Below, one piece after another: positions 1 to 9,030 of a DNA stretch of 64,000 bases (its first letter is position 1; every line of letters starts with the position of its first letter). This stretch comes from Amycolatopsis jejuensis. GTDB taxonomy: Bacteria; Actinomycetota; Actinomycetes; Mycobacteriales; Pseudonocardiaceae. Both the position numbers and the translations under genes were made by a program. The notes below the pieces were generated by a model. It did no database searches and had not been told where the DNA came from. It saw only the letters and a program-made list of their open reading frames with translations. The stretch lies in NCBI RefSeq assembly GCF_000717335.1, contig NZ_JNYZ01000012.1, positions 434,001-498,000 of the forward strand. The letters run 5' to 3'.

Positions 1-303
1 ATCGCCCGCACCCGCCGTCAGGCGCGGCAGCTGGTGAGCCACGGGCACTTCGTGGTCAACGGCGTCAAGGTCAACGTGCCGTCGTACCAGGTGTCCAAGT
101 GGGACATCATCGACGTGCGGCCGAAGTCGATGGGCATGCTGCCGTTCGTGGCGGCCAAGGAGTCCTTCGGCGACCGTCCGATCCCGGCGTGGCTGCAGGT
201 CGTCGCTTCGAACCTCCGCGTGCTGGTCCACCAGCTGCCGGAGCGCGCGCAGATCGACGTTCCGGTTCAGGAACAGCTGATCGTGGAGCTCTACTCGAAG
301 TAG
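1..303 (+). CDS. rpsD: 30S ribosomal protein S4, C-terminal part
   Basis: The open frame runs in from the left edge without a start, so only about the last 100 residues of S4 are present. Visible features are the S4 RNA-binding fold ([17 protein letters not shown]) and the typical end [13 protein letters not shown]4 binds 16S rRNA and nucleates 30S assembly. It lies 94 bp upstream of rpoA in the same direction, the usual actinobacterial order rpsM-rpsK-rpsD-rpoA-rplQ. The call is secure; only the N-terminus is missing. Confidence 0.97.
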   Translation: MARTRRQARQLVSHGHFVVNGVKVNVPSYQVSKWDIIDVRPKSMGMLPFVAAKESFGDRPIPAWLQVVASNLRVLVHQLPERAQIDVPVQEQLIVELYSK

Positions 304-397
304 TGATTTACCGGGCGGCGGCGCCCCGAGTGCGCCGCCGCCACGCCATCCCTTCGGCGTCATATGGCGGGCGCCGTCTGGAAAGGAACAAGGAACA

Positions 398-1471
398 ATG
401 CTGATTTCCCAGCGGCCGGCTCTCGGCGAAGAGACGGTCAACGAGACCCGCTCCCGGTTCACCATCGAACCGCTGGAGCCCGGCTTCGGCTACACGCTCG
501 GCAACTCGCTGCGGCGCACGCTGCTGTCGTCCATTCCGGGCGCGGCCGTGACGAGCATCCGCATCGACGGCGTGCTGCACGAATTCACCACCGTTCCCGG
601 GGTGAAGGAAGACGTCACCGACATCATCCTGAACCTCAAGGAGCTCGTGGTGTCCTCGGAAGAGGACGAGCCGGTCACCATGTACCTGCGCAAGCAGGGC
701 CCCGGTGAGGTCACGGCTGCCGACATCGTGCCGCCCGCGGGCGTCACCGTGCACAACCCGGATCTGCACATCGCGTCGCTGAACGGCAAGGGCAAGCTCG
801 AGATCGAGCTCGTCGTCGAGCGCGGCCGCGGGTACGTTCCGGCCCTGCAGAACAAGCAGGCGGGCGCGGAGATCGGCCGGATCCCGGTCGACTCGATCTA
901 CTCGCCGGTGCTGAAGGTGACCTACAAGGTCGAGGCCACCCGTGTCGAGCAGCGCACCGACTTCGACAAGCTGATCCTTGACGTCGAGACCAAGCCGTCG
1001 ATCACGCCGCGCGACGCGGTCGCGTCGGCGGGCAAGACGCTGGTGGAGCTGTTCGGTCTCGCCCGCGAGCTGAACATCGACGCCGAGGGCATCGAGATCG
1101 GCCCGTCGCCGCAGGAGGCGGACACCATCGCCGCCTACGCGATGCCGATCGAGGACCTGGACCTCACCGTCCGGTCGTACAACTGCCTGAAGCGCGAAGG
1201 TATCCACACGGTGGGCGAGCTCGTCTCGCGCAGCGAGGCGGACCTGCTCGACATCCGCAACTTCGGCGCCAAGTCGATCGACGAGGTCAAGCTGAAGCTG
1301 GTCGGCCTCGGCCTCGCGCTGAAGGACAGCCCGCCCGGGTTCGACCCGACCGCGGCTGCCGCCAGCTACGACGGTGAGGGCTGGTCGGAAGGCGTGGCCG
1401 GCATCGGCGGCGGGATTTCGGACGACGGCCACGACGATGGCCAGGACTACGCAGAGACCGAGCAGCTCTGA
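398..1471 (+). CDS. rpoA: DNA-directed RNA polymerase subunit alpha
   Basis: The 357-aa alpha subunit of RNA polymerase. The N-terminal assembly domain is recognisable from the segment [20 protein letters not shown] (residues about 18-37), and the C-terminal domain, which contacts UP elements and activators, from [20 protein letters not shown] and [15 protein letters not shown]. After the alpha-CTD there is an acidic, glycine-rich tail of about 40 residues ending EQL, as in other actinobacteria. The ATG start follows AAAGGAACAAGGAACA, a good ribosome binding site. It is followed 42 bp later by rplQ, so the two are almost certainly cotranscribed. Confidence 0.98.
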   Translation: MLISQRPALGEETVNETRSRFTIEPLEPGFGYTLGNSLRRTLLSSIPGAAVTSIRIDGVLHEFTTVPGVKEDVTDIILNLKELVVSSEEDEPVTMYLRKQGPGEVTAADIVPPAGVTVHNPDLHIASLNGKGKLEIELVVERGRGYVPALQNKQAGAEIGRIPVDSIYSPVLKVTYKVEATRVEQRTDFDKLILDVETKPSITPRDAVASAGKTLVELFGLARELNIDAEGIEIGPSPQEADTIAAYAMPIEDLDLTVRSYNCLKREGIHTVGELVSRSEADLLDIRNFGAKSIDEVKLKLVGLGLALKDSPPGFDPTAAAASYDGEGWSEGVAGIGGGISDDGHDDGQDYAETEQL

Positions 1472-1513
1472 GGCCTCGTGCCTGGACGCTGTGAGCTGAA
1501 CTAGGAGAAAGTC

Positions 1514-2068
1514 ATGCCCACCCCTACCAAGGGAGCCCGGCTCGGCGGGTCCGCCGCGCACGAGCGGCTGATCCTGGCCAACCTGGCCACGCAGCTGTTC
1601 GAGCACGGCAAGATCACCACGACCGAGGCGAAGGCCAAGCGGGTGCGCCCGCTGGCCGAGAAGCTGATCACCAAGGCGAAGCGGGGCGACCTGCACAACC
1701 GCCGTCAGGTGCAGCGCGTCGTCCGCGACAAGGACGTCGTGCACAAGCTGTTCGCCGAGATCGGCCCGCACTTCGCGGAGCGCGCGGGTGGCTACACCCG
1801 GATCACCAAGACGCTGCCGCGCAAGGGTGACAACGCGCCGATGGCGGTCATCGAGCTGGTCGCGGAGAAGACCGTGACGTCGGAGGCCGAACGGGCACGC
1901 AAGACGAAGTTCGCGAAGGACGAGGCGCCTGCCGCTCCGGTGGTCGAGGAAGCCGCTTCGGAAGAGGCTGCTGTTTCGGAGACTCCCGAGGCTGCTGCTT
2001 CTTCGGAGGAGACGGCTCCGGCTTCGGAAGAGGCCGCTGCTTCGGACGCCGACGCCAAGAAGGACTGA
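1514..2068 (+). CDS. rplQ: 50S ribosomal protein L17 with acidic C-terminal extension
   Basis: The L17 core occupies residues 1 to about 125 ([20 protein letters not shown], then [20 protein letters not shown]). L17 surrounds the peptide exit tunnel of the 50S subunit. Beyond the core lies an Ala/Glu/Ser/Pro-rich acidic tail of about 55 residues ([18 protein letters not shown]), making the protein 184 aa where the bacterial core alone is roughly 120. The ATG follows AGGAGAAAGTC. A GC-rich hairpin lies just downstream. Confidence 0.97.
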   Translation: MPTPTKGARLGGSAAHERLILANLATQLFEHGKITTTEAKAKRVRPLAEKLITKAKRGDLHNRRQVQRVVRDKDVVHKLFAEIGPHFAERAGGYTRITKTLPRKGDNAPMAVIELVAEKTVTSEAERARKTKFAKDEAPAAPVVEEAASEEAAVSETPEAAASSEETAPASEEAAASDADAKKD

Positions 2069-2096
2069 CGTCCTGCCTGCACTGTCTACATCGGAT

Positions 2097-2129
2097 GAGC
2101 CCGCCACTCCCTCCGGGGAGGGCGGGCTC
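2097..2129 (+). terminator. GC-rich hairpin between rplQ and truA
   Basis: A perfect 9-bp stem, GAGCCCGCC (2097-2105) with GGCGGGCTC (2121-2129), encloses a 15-nt loop with further pairing. It lies 29 bp after the rplQ stop with no long T run. It could terminate or attenuate the ribosomal operon. If truA starts at an upstream CTG (see truA), the hairpin lies inside its coding region. Confidence 0.55.
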
Positions 2130-2147
2130 GTTCGTCTGCGCCTGGAC

Positions 2148-2978
2148 GTGAGCTACGACGGCACGGAGTTTTCCGGCTGGGCCCGGCAGCCCGGGCGGCG
2201 CACCGTGCAGGCCGAGCTGGAACAGGCGTTGCAGCGTCAGCCACCTGGTGCTGCGGTGCCGAAATCGGTGGTCGTGGCGGGCCGGACGGACGCCGGGGTG
2301 CACGCGACCGGACAGGTCGTGCACGTCGACGTGGTTCCTCTTTCCCCGGACGCGCCGGGCCGGATTCCCGTTGATGCGCAAGGAATTCCGGACTTGACCC
2401 GGATGCGTGGCCGGTGGAACAAACTGCTGCCCGCAGATGTGCGGGTACTGCAGGCGTCGGTGGCCCCGTCCGGTTTCGACGCCCGGTTCTCGGCCATCCG
2501 GCGGCACTACCGGTACCGCGTCTCGGACGCACCGTGGGGGGTGGATCCGTTGCGCCGCAACGACACTCTCGCGTGGGGCCGTCCATTGTCGACGGACCGG
2601 ATGAACGCGGCCGCGCAGTCGTTGCTGGGACTCCAGGACTTCGCCGCGTACTGCAAACAGCGGGAGGGCGGCACCACGATCCGCGAGCTGCAGAGTCTGG
2701 AGTGGACGCGGATCGACGAGTACCTGCTGGAGATGCAGGTAAGCGCGGACGCGTTCTGCCACTCGATGGTCCGCAGCCTGGTGGGAGTCCTGCTGCTGGT
2801 CGGCGACGGTCGGCGCGGCACCGAATGGCCCGGTGACGTGCTGGCAAGCGGCGAGCGAGACAGCGCCGTCGCTCCGGCGCACGGCCTCACCCTGACCGCC
2901 GTCGACTACCCGCCGGACGCCCTCCTCGCCGCCCGCGCCGAACAAACCCGCAACGTGCGCACCCCACCCGCTCCGTGA
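2148..2978 (+). CDS. truA: tRNA pseudouridine(38-40) synthase TruA
   Basis: TruA converts uridines 38-40 of the tRNA anticodon arm to pseudouridine. The catalytic Asp is in AGRTDAGVHATGQV (Asp48 from this start); SYDGTEFSGWARQPG and FCHSMVRSLVG are further family motifs. The only ATG/GTG/TTG start in frame is this GTG, but the family's first beta strand (VRLRLDVSYDG) begins upstream of it. The frame stays open upstream, with a CTG at 2073 preceded by AGAAGGA. The protein may therefore be about 25 residues longer. The TGA stop lies in a partial copy of the adjacent palindrome. Confidence 0.93.
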   Translation: MSYDGTEFSGWARQPGRRTVQAELEQALQRQPPGAAVPKSVVVAGRTDAGVHATGQVVHVDVVPLSPDAPGRIPVDAQGIPDLTRMRGRWNKLLPADVRVLQASVAPSGFDARFSAIRRHYRYRVSDAPWGVDPLRRNDTLAWGRPLSTDRMNAAAQSLLGLQDFAAYCKQREGGTTIRELQSLEWTRIDEYLLEMQVSADAFCHSMVRSLVGVLLLVGDGRRGTEWPGDVLASGERDSAVAPAHGLTLTAVDYPPDALLAARAEQTRNVRTPPAP

Positions 2979-2980
2979 AG

Positions 2981-3035
2981 GTCCGTGAAGGGAACCATCA
3001 GGGAATCAGATTCCCTCATGGTTCCCTTCACGGAC
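2981..3035. repeat. Long palindrome, copy A, between convergent genes
   Basis: A 55-bp near-perfect inverted repeat: arms of 27 bp (2981-3007 and 3009-3035) around a single A, with one mismatch per arm pair. It fills the gap between the truA stop and the convergent stop at 3037. The 10 bases before it (CTCCGTGAAG) repeat its first ten with one change. Copy B at 41284-41340 matches the reverse complement of this copy except at the centre. It could act as a bidirectional terminator and is probably a genome-wide repeat. Confidence 0.9.
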
Positions 3036-3036
3036 T

Positions 3037-3756
3037 TCAGTCGCCGCGGCGGACCGGGCCAAGGAGCTGCTGTTCCTTCTGCGTCGTGACCAGGCGCAGC
3101 GGGCGCCACAGGTTGCGGCCCAGCGCGACGACCTGGTCGTCCTTCAGCGTGGTCAGCTGACGCATCATCTGCGGCGGCAGGCGCCAGATGCGGGCCGCCA
3201 GCTCGGCCTGTCCGGCCGGAAGACGTTGCATCAGCACGAGGTCCGCGGCGTTGGCGGTGGCACCGGCCTGCGGGTGCAGGTACGGCAGCACGTACACCGT
3301 GGTCTGCCAGGGCGAACGCGGTGGGAACAGGTCTTGCGGAGTCGGGCCGCCGTCGGTGACCACGAGGAGCGGCGCGTCTTCCGACGGCCGCGGCAGCTCG
3401 ACCGGCGACAGCCGCCGGATCTGCACCAGCGGCGACGGGCGTCCGTCCGGGCTTCCGGCGGCCTGTGACAGCACCTGCCACGCCGCCGGACGTCCGGTGG
3501 CCACCACGACCCACGCACCCACCGCCATCGCGCGCAGGGCGACCTGACGGGCCAGGTAGAGCCCGCCGACGAGCACGATGCGGGTCGGCGTGGACCGCAG
3601 CGCCGACACGGTCAGCGGTTCGCCCTTGAGCCCGGACCCGAGAACGATGCCGCCGCGGTCGCCGGACGGGCTGATGGCGTCGAGCATTGCCGGGTCGACG
3701 GTGAATTCCGGTGCTACGCCTGCGTTCTGCCCGGCGTCGCGAAGACGCGTGCTCAT
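3037..3756 (-). CDS. Conserved hypothetical protein, partner of EccE
   Basis: I do not recognise a named family for this 239-aa protein. It starts MSTRLRDAGQNAG after AAGGAGGCGACGGC, a strong ribosome binding site; the open frame extends further upstream but without such support. It has no obvious signal peptide or clear membrane span. Hydrophobic strands (RIVLVGGLYLARQVALRA, GAWVVVATGRP, PLLVVTDGG) suggest an alpha/beta nucleotide-binding-like fold. It lies 82 bp downstream of eccE in the same direction, so a role in the type VII secretion apparatus is inferred from position only. Confidence 0.75.
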   Translation of the reverse strand: MSTRLRDAGQNAGVAPEFTVDPAMLDAISPSGDRGGIVLGSGLKGEPLTVSALRSTPTRIVLVGGLYLARQVALRAMAVGAWVVVATGRPAAWQVLSQAAGSPDGRPSPLVQIRRLSPVELPRPSEDAPLLVVTDGGPTPQDLFPPRSPWQTTVYVLPYLHPQAGATANAADLVLMQRLPAGQAELAARIWRLPPQMMRQLTTLKDDQVVALGRNLWRPLRLVTTQKEQQLLGPVRRGD

Positions 3757-3838
3757 GCCGTCGCCTCCTTGAGGAGTTGCACACTGGCCGTCTTGGAGGC
3801 GACGGCATGAATAACCATGATTCGCTGGCAAGCGGCGC

Positions 3839-5923
3839 TCATGCGGTCCCTCCGATCGGCAGGGTCGAGGCGAAGGCCGAAACCTGCAGCCCCCGCAACG
3901 GGGTGAGGTCGACGTCGAGCCGCTCGGCGATGCTCTGCAGCCGCTGGTCGGCCGCGTCCAGCTCACGTGGGTTGCGGGCACTCAGCCGGACCACGCCGCG
4001 CAGGCCGATGCGACCCTCGTCGGCGGACGGGGAAATCGACATGGCGACCGTCGCGGACAGCGCCCGCACGCTCGTGAGCGCGTTGAGGCTGCCGCTGATC
4101 TTTCCCTTGGGCCAGCTGGTGATCGCGTAGCTGGAGTGTCCGATACCGGCCGCGGTGACGCCGGTCCAGCTCTCCGAGAGCGTGACCTTGTCGGCCGAAC
4201 CGGCGACCGCGGTGAGCTCGGCCGCGGAGATGCTGGCGCGCAGCAGCTCGTCCGGGTCGAGCGGCCGGGTCGGCACCCCTTGGGACTCCAGCGCGTTGCG
4301 CACCCGCGACAGCGCACCGATCAACGCCCGATGCGCCCCGACGACGCCGCCCCCGCGCTCCCGGATCGCCTCCGGACACCGCCGCGGGTCGAGCCGGATC
4401 GCGATCCAGGTGGTCCGCCGGGCGGCCGCGGGCAGCGGGCCGAGCACCTCGAGGTACGAGCTGAGCGCAGGCGAGTCCGCGGGCAGGGCCGCCGAACCGG
4501 GGTAGCTGTGCCAGATCATCTGAATGGAGTCGAGCAGCACGCCGCGGTCTTCCAGGCACGGCGCCAGCGCGGACAGCGGAAGGCTGGTACCGCCACCGGC
4601 CTGGGTGATCATGGCCGGCGTCGGCTCGACGAGGAGTACCGCGGTCCAGGTCCCGTCGTTCCAGGCAATCCCGACCTGCTGCCGCTCGTGGTCGACGCCA
4701 TGCGCCACCACGAGGTCCGGCACGGCAAGCCGCAGCAGGTTCACGCGCGCATCATCGGGCCCGGTGACTGCCGTTTCTTCGGCAAGCTCCTCGATACTGC
4801 CGGGCGGCGGCGGAATCGCAACGCGCCCGTGCGAGCGGAACCGGTACCGCAACGTGAGCCCGAGCCACTGGGTGAACCAGCGCCCACCCCAGCGCAGAAA
4901 CGCCAGAACGAGCCCGACGGCAGCAACCCCGATCGCGACATACTTCAGCGACATGTCGATCGCCAGCAGAATCAACCCGATCGCGACGCCGACTTCGAGC
5001 ACCACGAGGTTCGCCACGGGCAACGGCCCGAGCGAGATCCCACCGGACCGGTGACGTGACGGAGGCGCCATCCGCAGCGCCGTGGCAACTCCGCCGGGGG
5101 CGGGTTCGCCACTGCCTTCGGGACCTCCGCTGCCCCCGCTACCGCCGGGGCCTCCCGGGCCACCCGGGCCGCCGCCAGGACCTCCCGGGCCTCCGGGACC
5201 GCCGCCACCAGGACCTCCTGGGCCTCCGGGACCGCCACCACCTGGGCCTCCGGGACCGCCACCGCCAGGACCGCCACCTCCGGGCCCGCTGGGCCCGTTT
5301 CCTCCAGGACCACCGGGCCGAGGCCCGCCAGGGCCGTTACCGCCAGGACGCCCGGTCCGCGGGCCGGTAGGCCCACCGGGACCACCCGGGCCGGTAGGCC
5401 CGCCCGGACCACTCGGGCCTCCGGGCCCACTAGGGCCACCGGGCCCGCCCGGCCCATTCGGACTACTGGGACCGCTCGGTCCGCCAGGCCCTCCGGGTCC
5501 GCCAGGACTGCCGGGCCCATTCGGGCCTCCAGGCCCGCTCGGCCCCGTGGGCCTGCCCGGCCCACTCGGCCCACTCGGCCCACCGGGCTGGGGCACACCG
5601 GGCTGGGGCACCCCGGGAGGCGGGGTGTTGGGGCCAGGAACACCAGGCCGCCCAGGACCACCCGGCCCACCCGGGCCCCCAGGACCACCAGGTGCCCGAG
5701 GAGGCACGCCAGGCCCACCGGGACCCCCGGGCCCGCCCGGCCCACCCGGACCCCCAGGCACGCCCGGCCCACCAGGTCCCCCCGGCCCACCGGTTCTGCC
5801 CGGCCGCTGCGGCCCCTGAGGACGCCCCCCAGGCGGCGGTGGCGGCCCCTGCGGTCCCGGTGGCCCTTGCGGACCGGATGGACCAGGCGGACCAGGCGGA
5901 CGTGGAGGCGTGCTGACGGACAT
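3839..5923 (-). CDS. eccE: Type VII secretion protein EccE with collagen-like N-terminus
   Basis: The C-terminal 400 residues match EccE, a membrane component at the periphery of the ESX pore. Two adjacent membrane spans lie at about residues 304-345 ([35 protein letters not shown]), followed by the soluble EccE domain ([36 protein letters not shown]). Residues 1 to about 276 are almost wholly Gly-Pro-X repeats ([20 protein letters not shown]), unlike ordinary EccE. The ATG at 5923 gives 694 aa and follows GGGGAAGAG. It is divergent from eccB. Mycobacterial ESX-4 loci mostly lack EccE, so its presence here is notable. Confidence 0.85.
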   Translation of the reverse strand: MSVSTPPRPPGPPGPSGPQGPPGPQGPPPPPGGRPQGPQRPGRTGGPGGPGGPGVPGGPGGPGGPGGPGGPGVPPRAPGGPGGPGGPGGPGRPGVPGPNTPPPGVPQPGVPQPGGPSGPSGPGRPTGPSGPGGPNGPGSPGGPGGPGGPSGPSSPNGPGGPGGPSGPGGPSGPGGPTGPGGPGGPTGPRTGRPGGNGPGGPRPGGPGGNGPSGPGGGGPGGGGPGGPGGGGPGGPGGPGGGGPGGPGGPGGGPGGPGGPGGSGGSGGPEGSGEPAPGGVATALRMAPPSRHRSGGISLGPLPVANLVVLEVGVAIGLILLAIDMSLKYVAIGVAAVGLVLAFLRWGGRWFTQWLGLTLRYRFRSHGRVAIPPPPGSIEELAEETAVTGPDDARVNLLRLAVPDLVVAHGVDHERQQVGIAWNDGTWTAVLLVEPTPAMITQAGGGTSLPLSALAPCLEDRGVLLDSIQMIWHSYPGSAALPADSPALSSYLEVLGPLPAAARRTTWIAIRLDPRRCPEAIRERGGGVVGAHRALIGALSRVRNALESQGVPTRPLDPDELLRASISAAELTAVAGSADKVTLSESWTGVTAAGIGHSSYAITSWPKGKISGSLNALTSVRALSATVAMSISPSADEGRIGLRGVVRLSARNPRELDAADQRLQSIAERLDVDLTPLRGLQVSAFASTLPIGGTA

Positions 5924-6079
5924 CCGCGCGTTCTCTTCCCCTCGTGGCTGCTGCGTACCCGGAAAGCCGGTCCCGGGATGCCTGACCCTAGCCGGAGTTG
6001 GTAGAAACCCCACACCAGACGGTCCCCGTACGGCTATCCTGCGGAACCGTACCGCGACGGGGAGGACTGTAGGTCGAGA
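5924..6079. promoter_or_regulatory. Divergent promoter region eccE/eccB
   Basis: 156 bp between divergent type VII genes. A plausible -10 for eccB is TATCCT (6035-6040), 40 bp before the ATG, without a clear -35 box. The ribosome binding site for eccB is within GGGGAGGAC. No inverted repeat that would mark a regulator site is evident. Confidence 0.4.
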
Positions 6080-7699
6080 ATGCCATCAACGCCCACGACT
6101 AAGTCTCAGGTCCAGGCCTACAAGTTCGTCCTGCGCCGGATGCAGTCCGCCCTGGTCCGCCGCGATGCGGTGATGCTGCACGACCCCATGCGCACGCACG
6201 GGCGCGCGACCATGGTCGGGGTCATCCTCGGCGTGCTCGGCGCGGTCGTTTTCGTCCTGTGGGGCCTGCTGAGCCCCGCCCCGTCGGTGCCGTCGTCGGA
6301 CAACATCGTGATCGGCGAGCAGTCGGGCACGGTGTATGTCGTCACGGGTAATCCGCAGCGGCTCATCCCCACTTTCAACCTCGCGTCGGCGCGGCTGATC
6401 CTCATGGCGCAGAAGCAGCAGGCCCAAAAAGGCCAGGGCGGTCCCCAGCAGCAGGCGGCCGAGGTGAAGAACCCCAGCGTCGTCTCGGATGAACAGCTCA
6501 AGAACATCCCGCGCGAGAAGCTCACCGGGATTCCGGACGGACCGCAGCTGCTGCCGTCGGCGGAGCAACGGATTTCACCCAACTGGGCGGTCTGCGACCA
6601 GGTGAAGCTCGACCCGCAGCTGCCGCAGCCGGACAGCATCAACCAGACCGGCACCGACGTCATCGCGGGCGTCGCGAACCTCGGCGCGGAGCTGCAGGAG
6701 AAGCAGGCCCTGCTCGGCGACGCAGGCAACGGCAAGACGTACCTCATCTACCGCCTCGGGGCCACGCAGAGCCGCCCCAACGCGAACACCGTGCGCGCCG
6801 AGGTGCCGTCCGGTACCAACGACCCGGTGCGCTCCGCGCTGCAGCTGCCGGCGAAGTCGCGCAAGGTTTCGCAGGCCTTCCTGAACGCGATCCCGGAGGT
6901 CACGAAGCTGGTCCCGCCGCTGGTCGACGGCGACGGGTCGACCCCGCCGAGCAACTTCGACGGCCTCACCGTCGGCAACGTCTTCTCGACCCAGCCTGCC
7001 GGTTCGGCGCCGGAGTTCTGGCTCATCGCGAAGAACGGCATCCAGAAGGTGTCGCCGGCCGTCGCGGACATCGTGCGTACGGCCAAGAGCGGCGGCACGG
7101 CCACCACGCCCACGCTGGGCCTCGACCGGATCAGCAACGTCAAACAGCTGCGCGCGGGCGACCAGGGATACGTGAAGGTCGACGACTACCCGAAGGAGGT
7201 GCCGACCGTCCTCGACGCCACCCAGGGCTCGCCGGTCGCGTGCCTCGGCTGGTCGCTCAACGCCGACCGCACCCAGGCGCACACGTCGGTGTACATCAAC
7301 AACCGGATCCCGGTGGAGGCGAACGCGGACGGCTCGTCGCGCGTCCTGAGCGTCGGCAACACCGGCCCGAACGGCTTGCCCATCACCGGTTTCTACCTGC
7401 CCGCGGGGTACGGCGCGGTGGTGCAGTCGGCCACCGAGAGCAGCGCGACCTTCGGCAAGGGCCCGATCCAGCTGATCTCCGACCGGGGGATCCGCTACGG
7501 CGTGCCGGACGCGGCGACCGCCGACACGCTCGGCCTGGACAACCGGCTGCCCGCGCCGGAGTCGATCATCGGGCTGCTGCCCACCGGCGCCTCGCTGAAC
7601 ACGCAGAACGTGCTGAAGCAGTTCGACTCGGTGCCGATCGACCCCAACGCCGGGTCGTTCCCGCAGGCCGCCGGACAGCAGAAACCGGCAGGGAACTGA
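6080..7699 (+). CDS. eccB: Type VII secretion protein EccB
   Basis: EccB is a core ESX component with a short cytosolic N-terminus, one membrane helix and a large periplasmic repeat domain. Family signatures: the start [38 protein letters not shown], the span [20 protein letters not shown] (residues about 47-66), and the periplasmic segments [14 protein letters not shown] and [16 protein letters not shown]. At 539 aa it is near the family's usual length of about 500. The ATG follows GGGGAGGAC. It is the first gene of a plus-strand operon with two small substrate-like proteins. Confidence 0.96.
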   Translation: MPSTPTTKSQVQAYKFVLRRMQSALVRRDAVMLHDPMRTHGRATMVGVILGVLGAVVFVLWGLLSPAPSVPSSDNIVIGEQSGTVYVVTGNPQRLIPTFNLASARLILMAQKQQAQKGQGGPQQQAAEVKNPSVVSDEQLKNIPREKLTGIPDGPQLLPSAEQRISPNWAVCDQVKLDPQLPQPDSINQTGTDVIAGVANLGAELQEKQALLGDAGNGKTYLIYRLGATQSRPNANTVRAEVPSGTNDPVRSALQLPAKSRKVSQAFLNAIPEVTKLVPPLVDGDGSTPPSNFDGLTVGNVFSTQPAGSAPEFWLIAKNGIQKVSPAVADIVRTAKSGGTATTPTLGLDRISNVKQLRAGDQGYVKVDDYPKEVPTVLDATQGSPVACLGWSLNADRTQAHTSVYINNRIPVEANADGSSRVLSVGNTGPNGLPITGFYLPAGYGAVVQSATESSATFGKGPIQLISDRGIRYGVPDAATADTLGLDNRLPAPESIIGLLPTGASLNTQNVLKQFDSVPIDPNAGSFPQAAGQQKPAGN

Positions 7700-7752
7700 T
7701 CGCGGGTCCCGTCCGTCACACTCGAACACAGCCGGGTGAGCGGAGGGATGTC

Positions 7753-8097
7753 GTGAGAGCGCCGGAAAGCAGTCCGGGTACGAACGCCGTGCGGATCGAG
7801 AGCGCGGTCGTCGGCGGCTACGCGGCGAAAGTCGCGCGGGCCGCCGACGAGCTGGAGACCGCCGCAGGCGAGGTCGGCGCGGGGGCAACCACCGCCGAGG
7901 CGTACGGCGAAGCCGGTGCCGAGCTGGGCGTCCCGCAGTCGTACGCACAGGCGTCGCAAACGCTGCGCGGGCAGCTCACCGCGGGGGTGGCGGCGCTGCG
8001 GTCGGTCACCGCGGCGCTGGAGCAGCTCACCACCGGGCACGTCGAGCGGGACGCGGATGCGGCCGAGCGGATCGAGCGTGCCGGGAGGATTTCGTGA
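7753..8097 (+). CDS. EspC-like type VII secretion target protein
   Basis: A 114-aa, wholly helical, Ala/Glu-rich protein (MRAPESSPGTNAVRIES, LETAAGEVGAGATTAEAYGE, LRGQLTAGVAALRSVTAALE) that resembles small ESX partner proteins of the EspC type. No signal peptide or membrane span is visible. The GTG at 7753 follows GGAGGGATGTC, while the ATG just before it reads into a stop after two codons. Its TGA overlaps the GTG of the next gene (GTGA), so the two are translationally coupled and probably form a substrate pair. The family call rests on composition, size and position. Confidence 0.7.
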   Translation: MRAPESSPGTNAVRIESAVVGGYAAKVARAADELETAAGEVGAGATTAEAYGEAGAELGVPQSYAQASQTLRGQLTAGVAALRSVTAALEQLTTGHVERDADAAERIERAGRIS

Positions 8098-8987
8098 CCG
8101 AGGCATCGCTGGCGTACGTGACCGATCTCGCGCGTGAGCTCGGCGTCACCGACCCGGTCGGCACCTACTACCGGCCGATCACCGGACGCTGGGAAGACCT
8201 TGGCGCAGAAGCGGAACGCCTGCGTGGCGCGGCCCGCACGGCCGCCCGGGTCTCCACGGATCTCGCCGACGACCTCGGCCGGATCGACGCGTCGTGGTCC
8301 GGTCCGGACGCCGACGCATTCGTGGCTTACCTCGGCGAAATACGCGCGGCGAGCGAGGGCGCGGAGGATGCGCTCGACGCCCTCGCCGGTTCGCTCGACC
8401 AGCTCACGGAATCGCTGCGCCGGATCGCGGGCGCGGCGGAGGAAGTACTGGTGGACGCGGCGGATCTGCTGTCGGAGTCGGCAATGTTGCCTGCCGGCGG
8501 AACCCGGGCGCGTTCGCAGCTGCGGGAAACCGAGCAGTCGCTGAAGTCCCTGCACGAATCGGCCATCGAGGTGTTACGCCAGTTCGGCACGTTGTGCGAC
8601 GGCGTCGACGCTCCGGCCGGGCGGCAGGCGAGCATCGAGCTGCGCCACCACTATCCGGCGCACCAATTCCGGCTGCACGACGCGGATACCGGCGGCGCCG
8701 ACGAAGTGGTCAGTGCTTCTTCCGCCGAGAATTCCCCTCCGGACAAGGAAACCGCAGCCGCTCCGCAGCCGGACTCGGATCAAGGGTCAGGCATGTCGGT
8801 GATGCCGATGATGGGCTTCGCCGGGATCGGCGGCATGGGTGGCTTGGGCGGGGGCGGTCGCTCCCGCAAGCCGAAGCAGCGGACGGCAGGCACGACCTCG
8901 GAGCTCTTCGGCGAGCCGGCACCGGCTGCTCCGCCGTTGATCGGCCAGGACCCGCCCGTGAAGAAGGACGAAAAACCGCAGAAATAA
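8094..8987 (+). CDS. WXG100-like type VII secretion substrate with extended tail
   Basis: This 297-aa protein has an N-terminal helical hairpin of WXG100 type with the turn IDASWSGPDADAFVAYL (residues about 63-79), followed by a second helical region to about residue 170. A disordered, Pro/Lys-rich C-terminus with a Met/Gly patch (MPMMGFAGIGGMGGLGGG) follows. Such long WXG proteins are typically secreted effectors or substrates; no toxin domain is recognisable. It is coupled to the preceding EspC-like gene by a 4-bp overlap and ends at a bidirectional hairpin facing mycP. Confidence 0.72.
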   Translation: MTEASLAYVTDLARELGVTDPVGTYYRPITGRWEDLGAEAERLRGAARTAARVSTDLADDLGRIDASWSGPDADAFVAYLGEIRAASEGAEDALDALAGSLDQLTESLRRIAGAAEEVLVDAADLLSESAMLPAGGTRARSQLRETEQSLKSLHESAIEVLRQFGTLCDGVDAPAGRQASIELRHHYPAHQFRLHDADTGGADEVVSASSAENSPPDKETAAAPQPDSDQGSGMSVMPMMGFAGIGGMGGLGGGGRSRKPKQRTAGTTSELFGEPAPAAPPLIGQDPPVKKDEKPQK

Positions 8988-9023
8988 GGGCCGCCCGCCG
9001 CGGAGAATGCGGTGAGCGGCCCT
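8987..9023. terminator. Bidirectional hairpin between convergent genes
   Basis: AGGGCCGC (8987-8994) pairs with GCGGCCCT (9016-9023), and an inner CCGC/GCGG adds to the stem. It begins at the stop of the WXG-like gene and lies just beyond the mycP stop at 9031. There is no T run on either strand, as is common in actinobacteria. Confidence 0.6.
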
Positions 9024-9030
9024 CTCCGGA

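Noticed and set aside
308..2107. 599-codon minus-strand frame opposite rpoA-rplQ
   Set aside because: Antisense shadow of conserved genes; Arg/Asp/Leu-rich composition and no motifs.
5082..5819. Plus-strand frame encoding Gly-Pro-Pro collagen-like repeats
   Set aside because: It is antisense to the Gly-Pro repeats of eccE. GGN-CCN codons reversed also give Gly/Pro. The minus strand continues into a clear EccE domain, while this frame has no start signal or domain.
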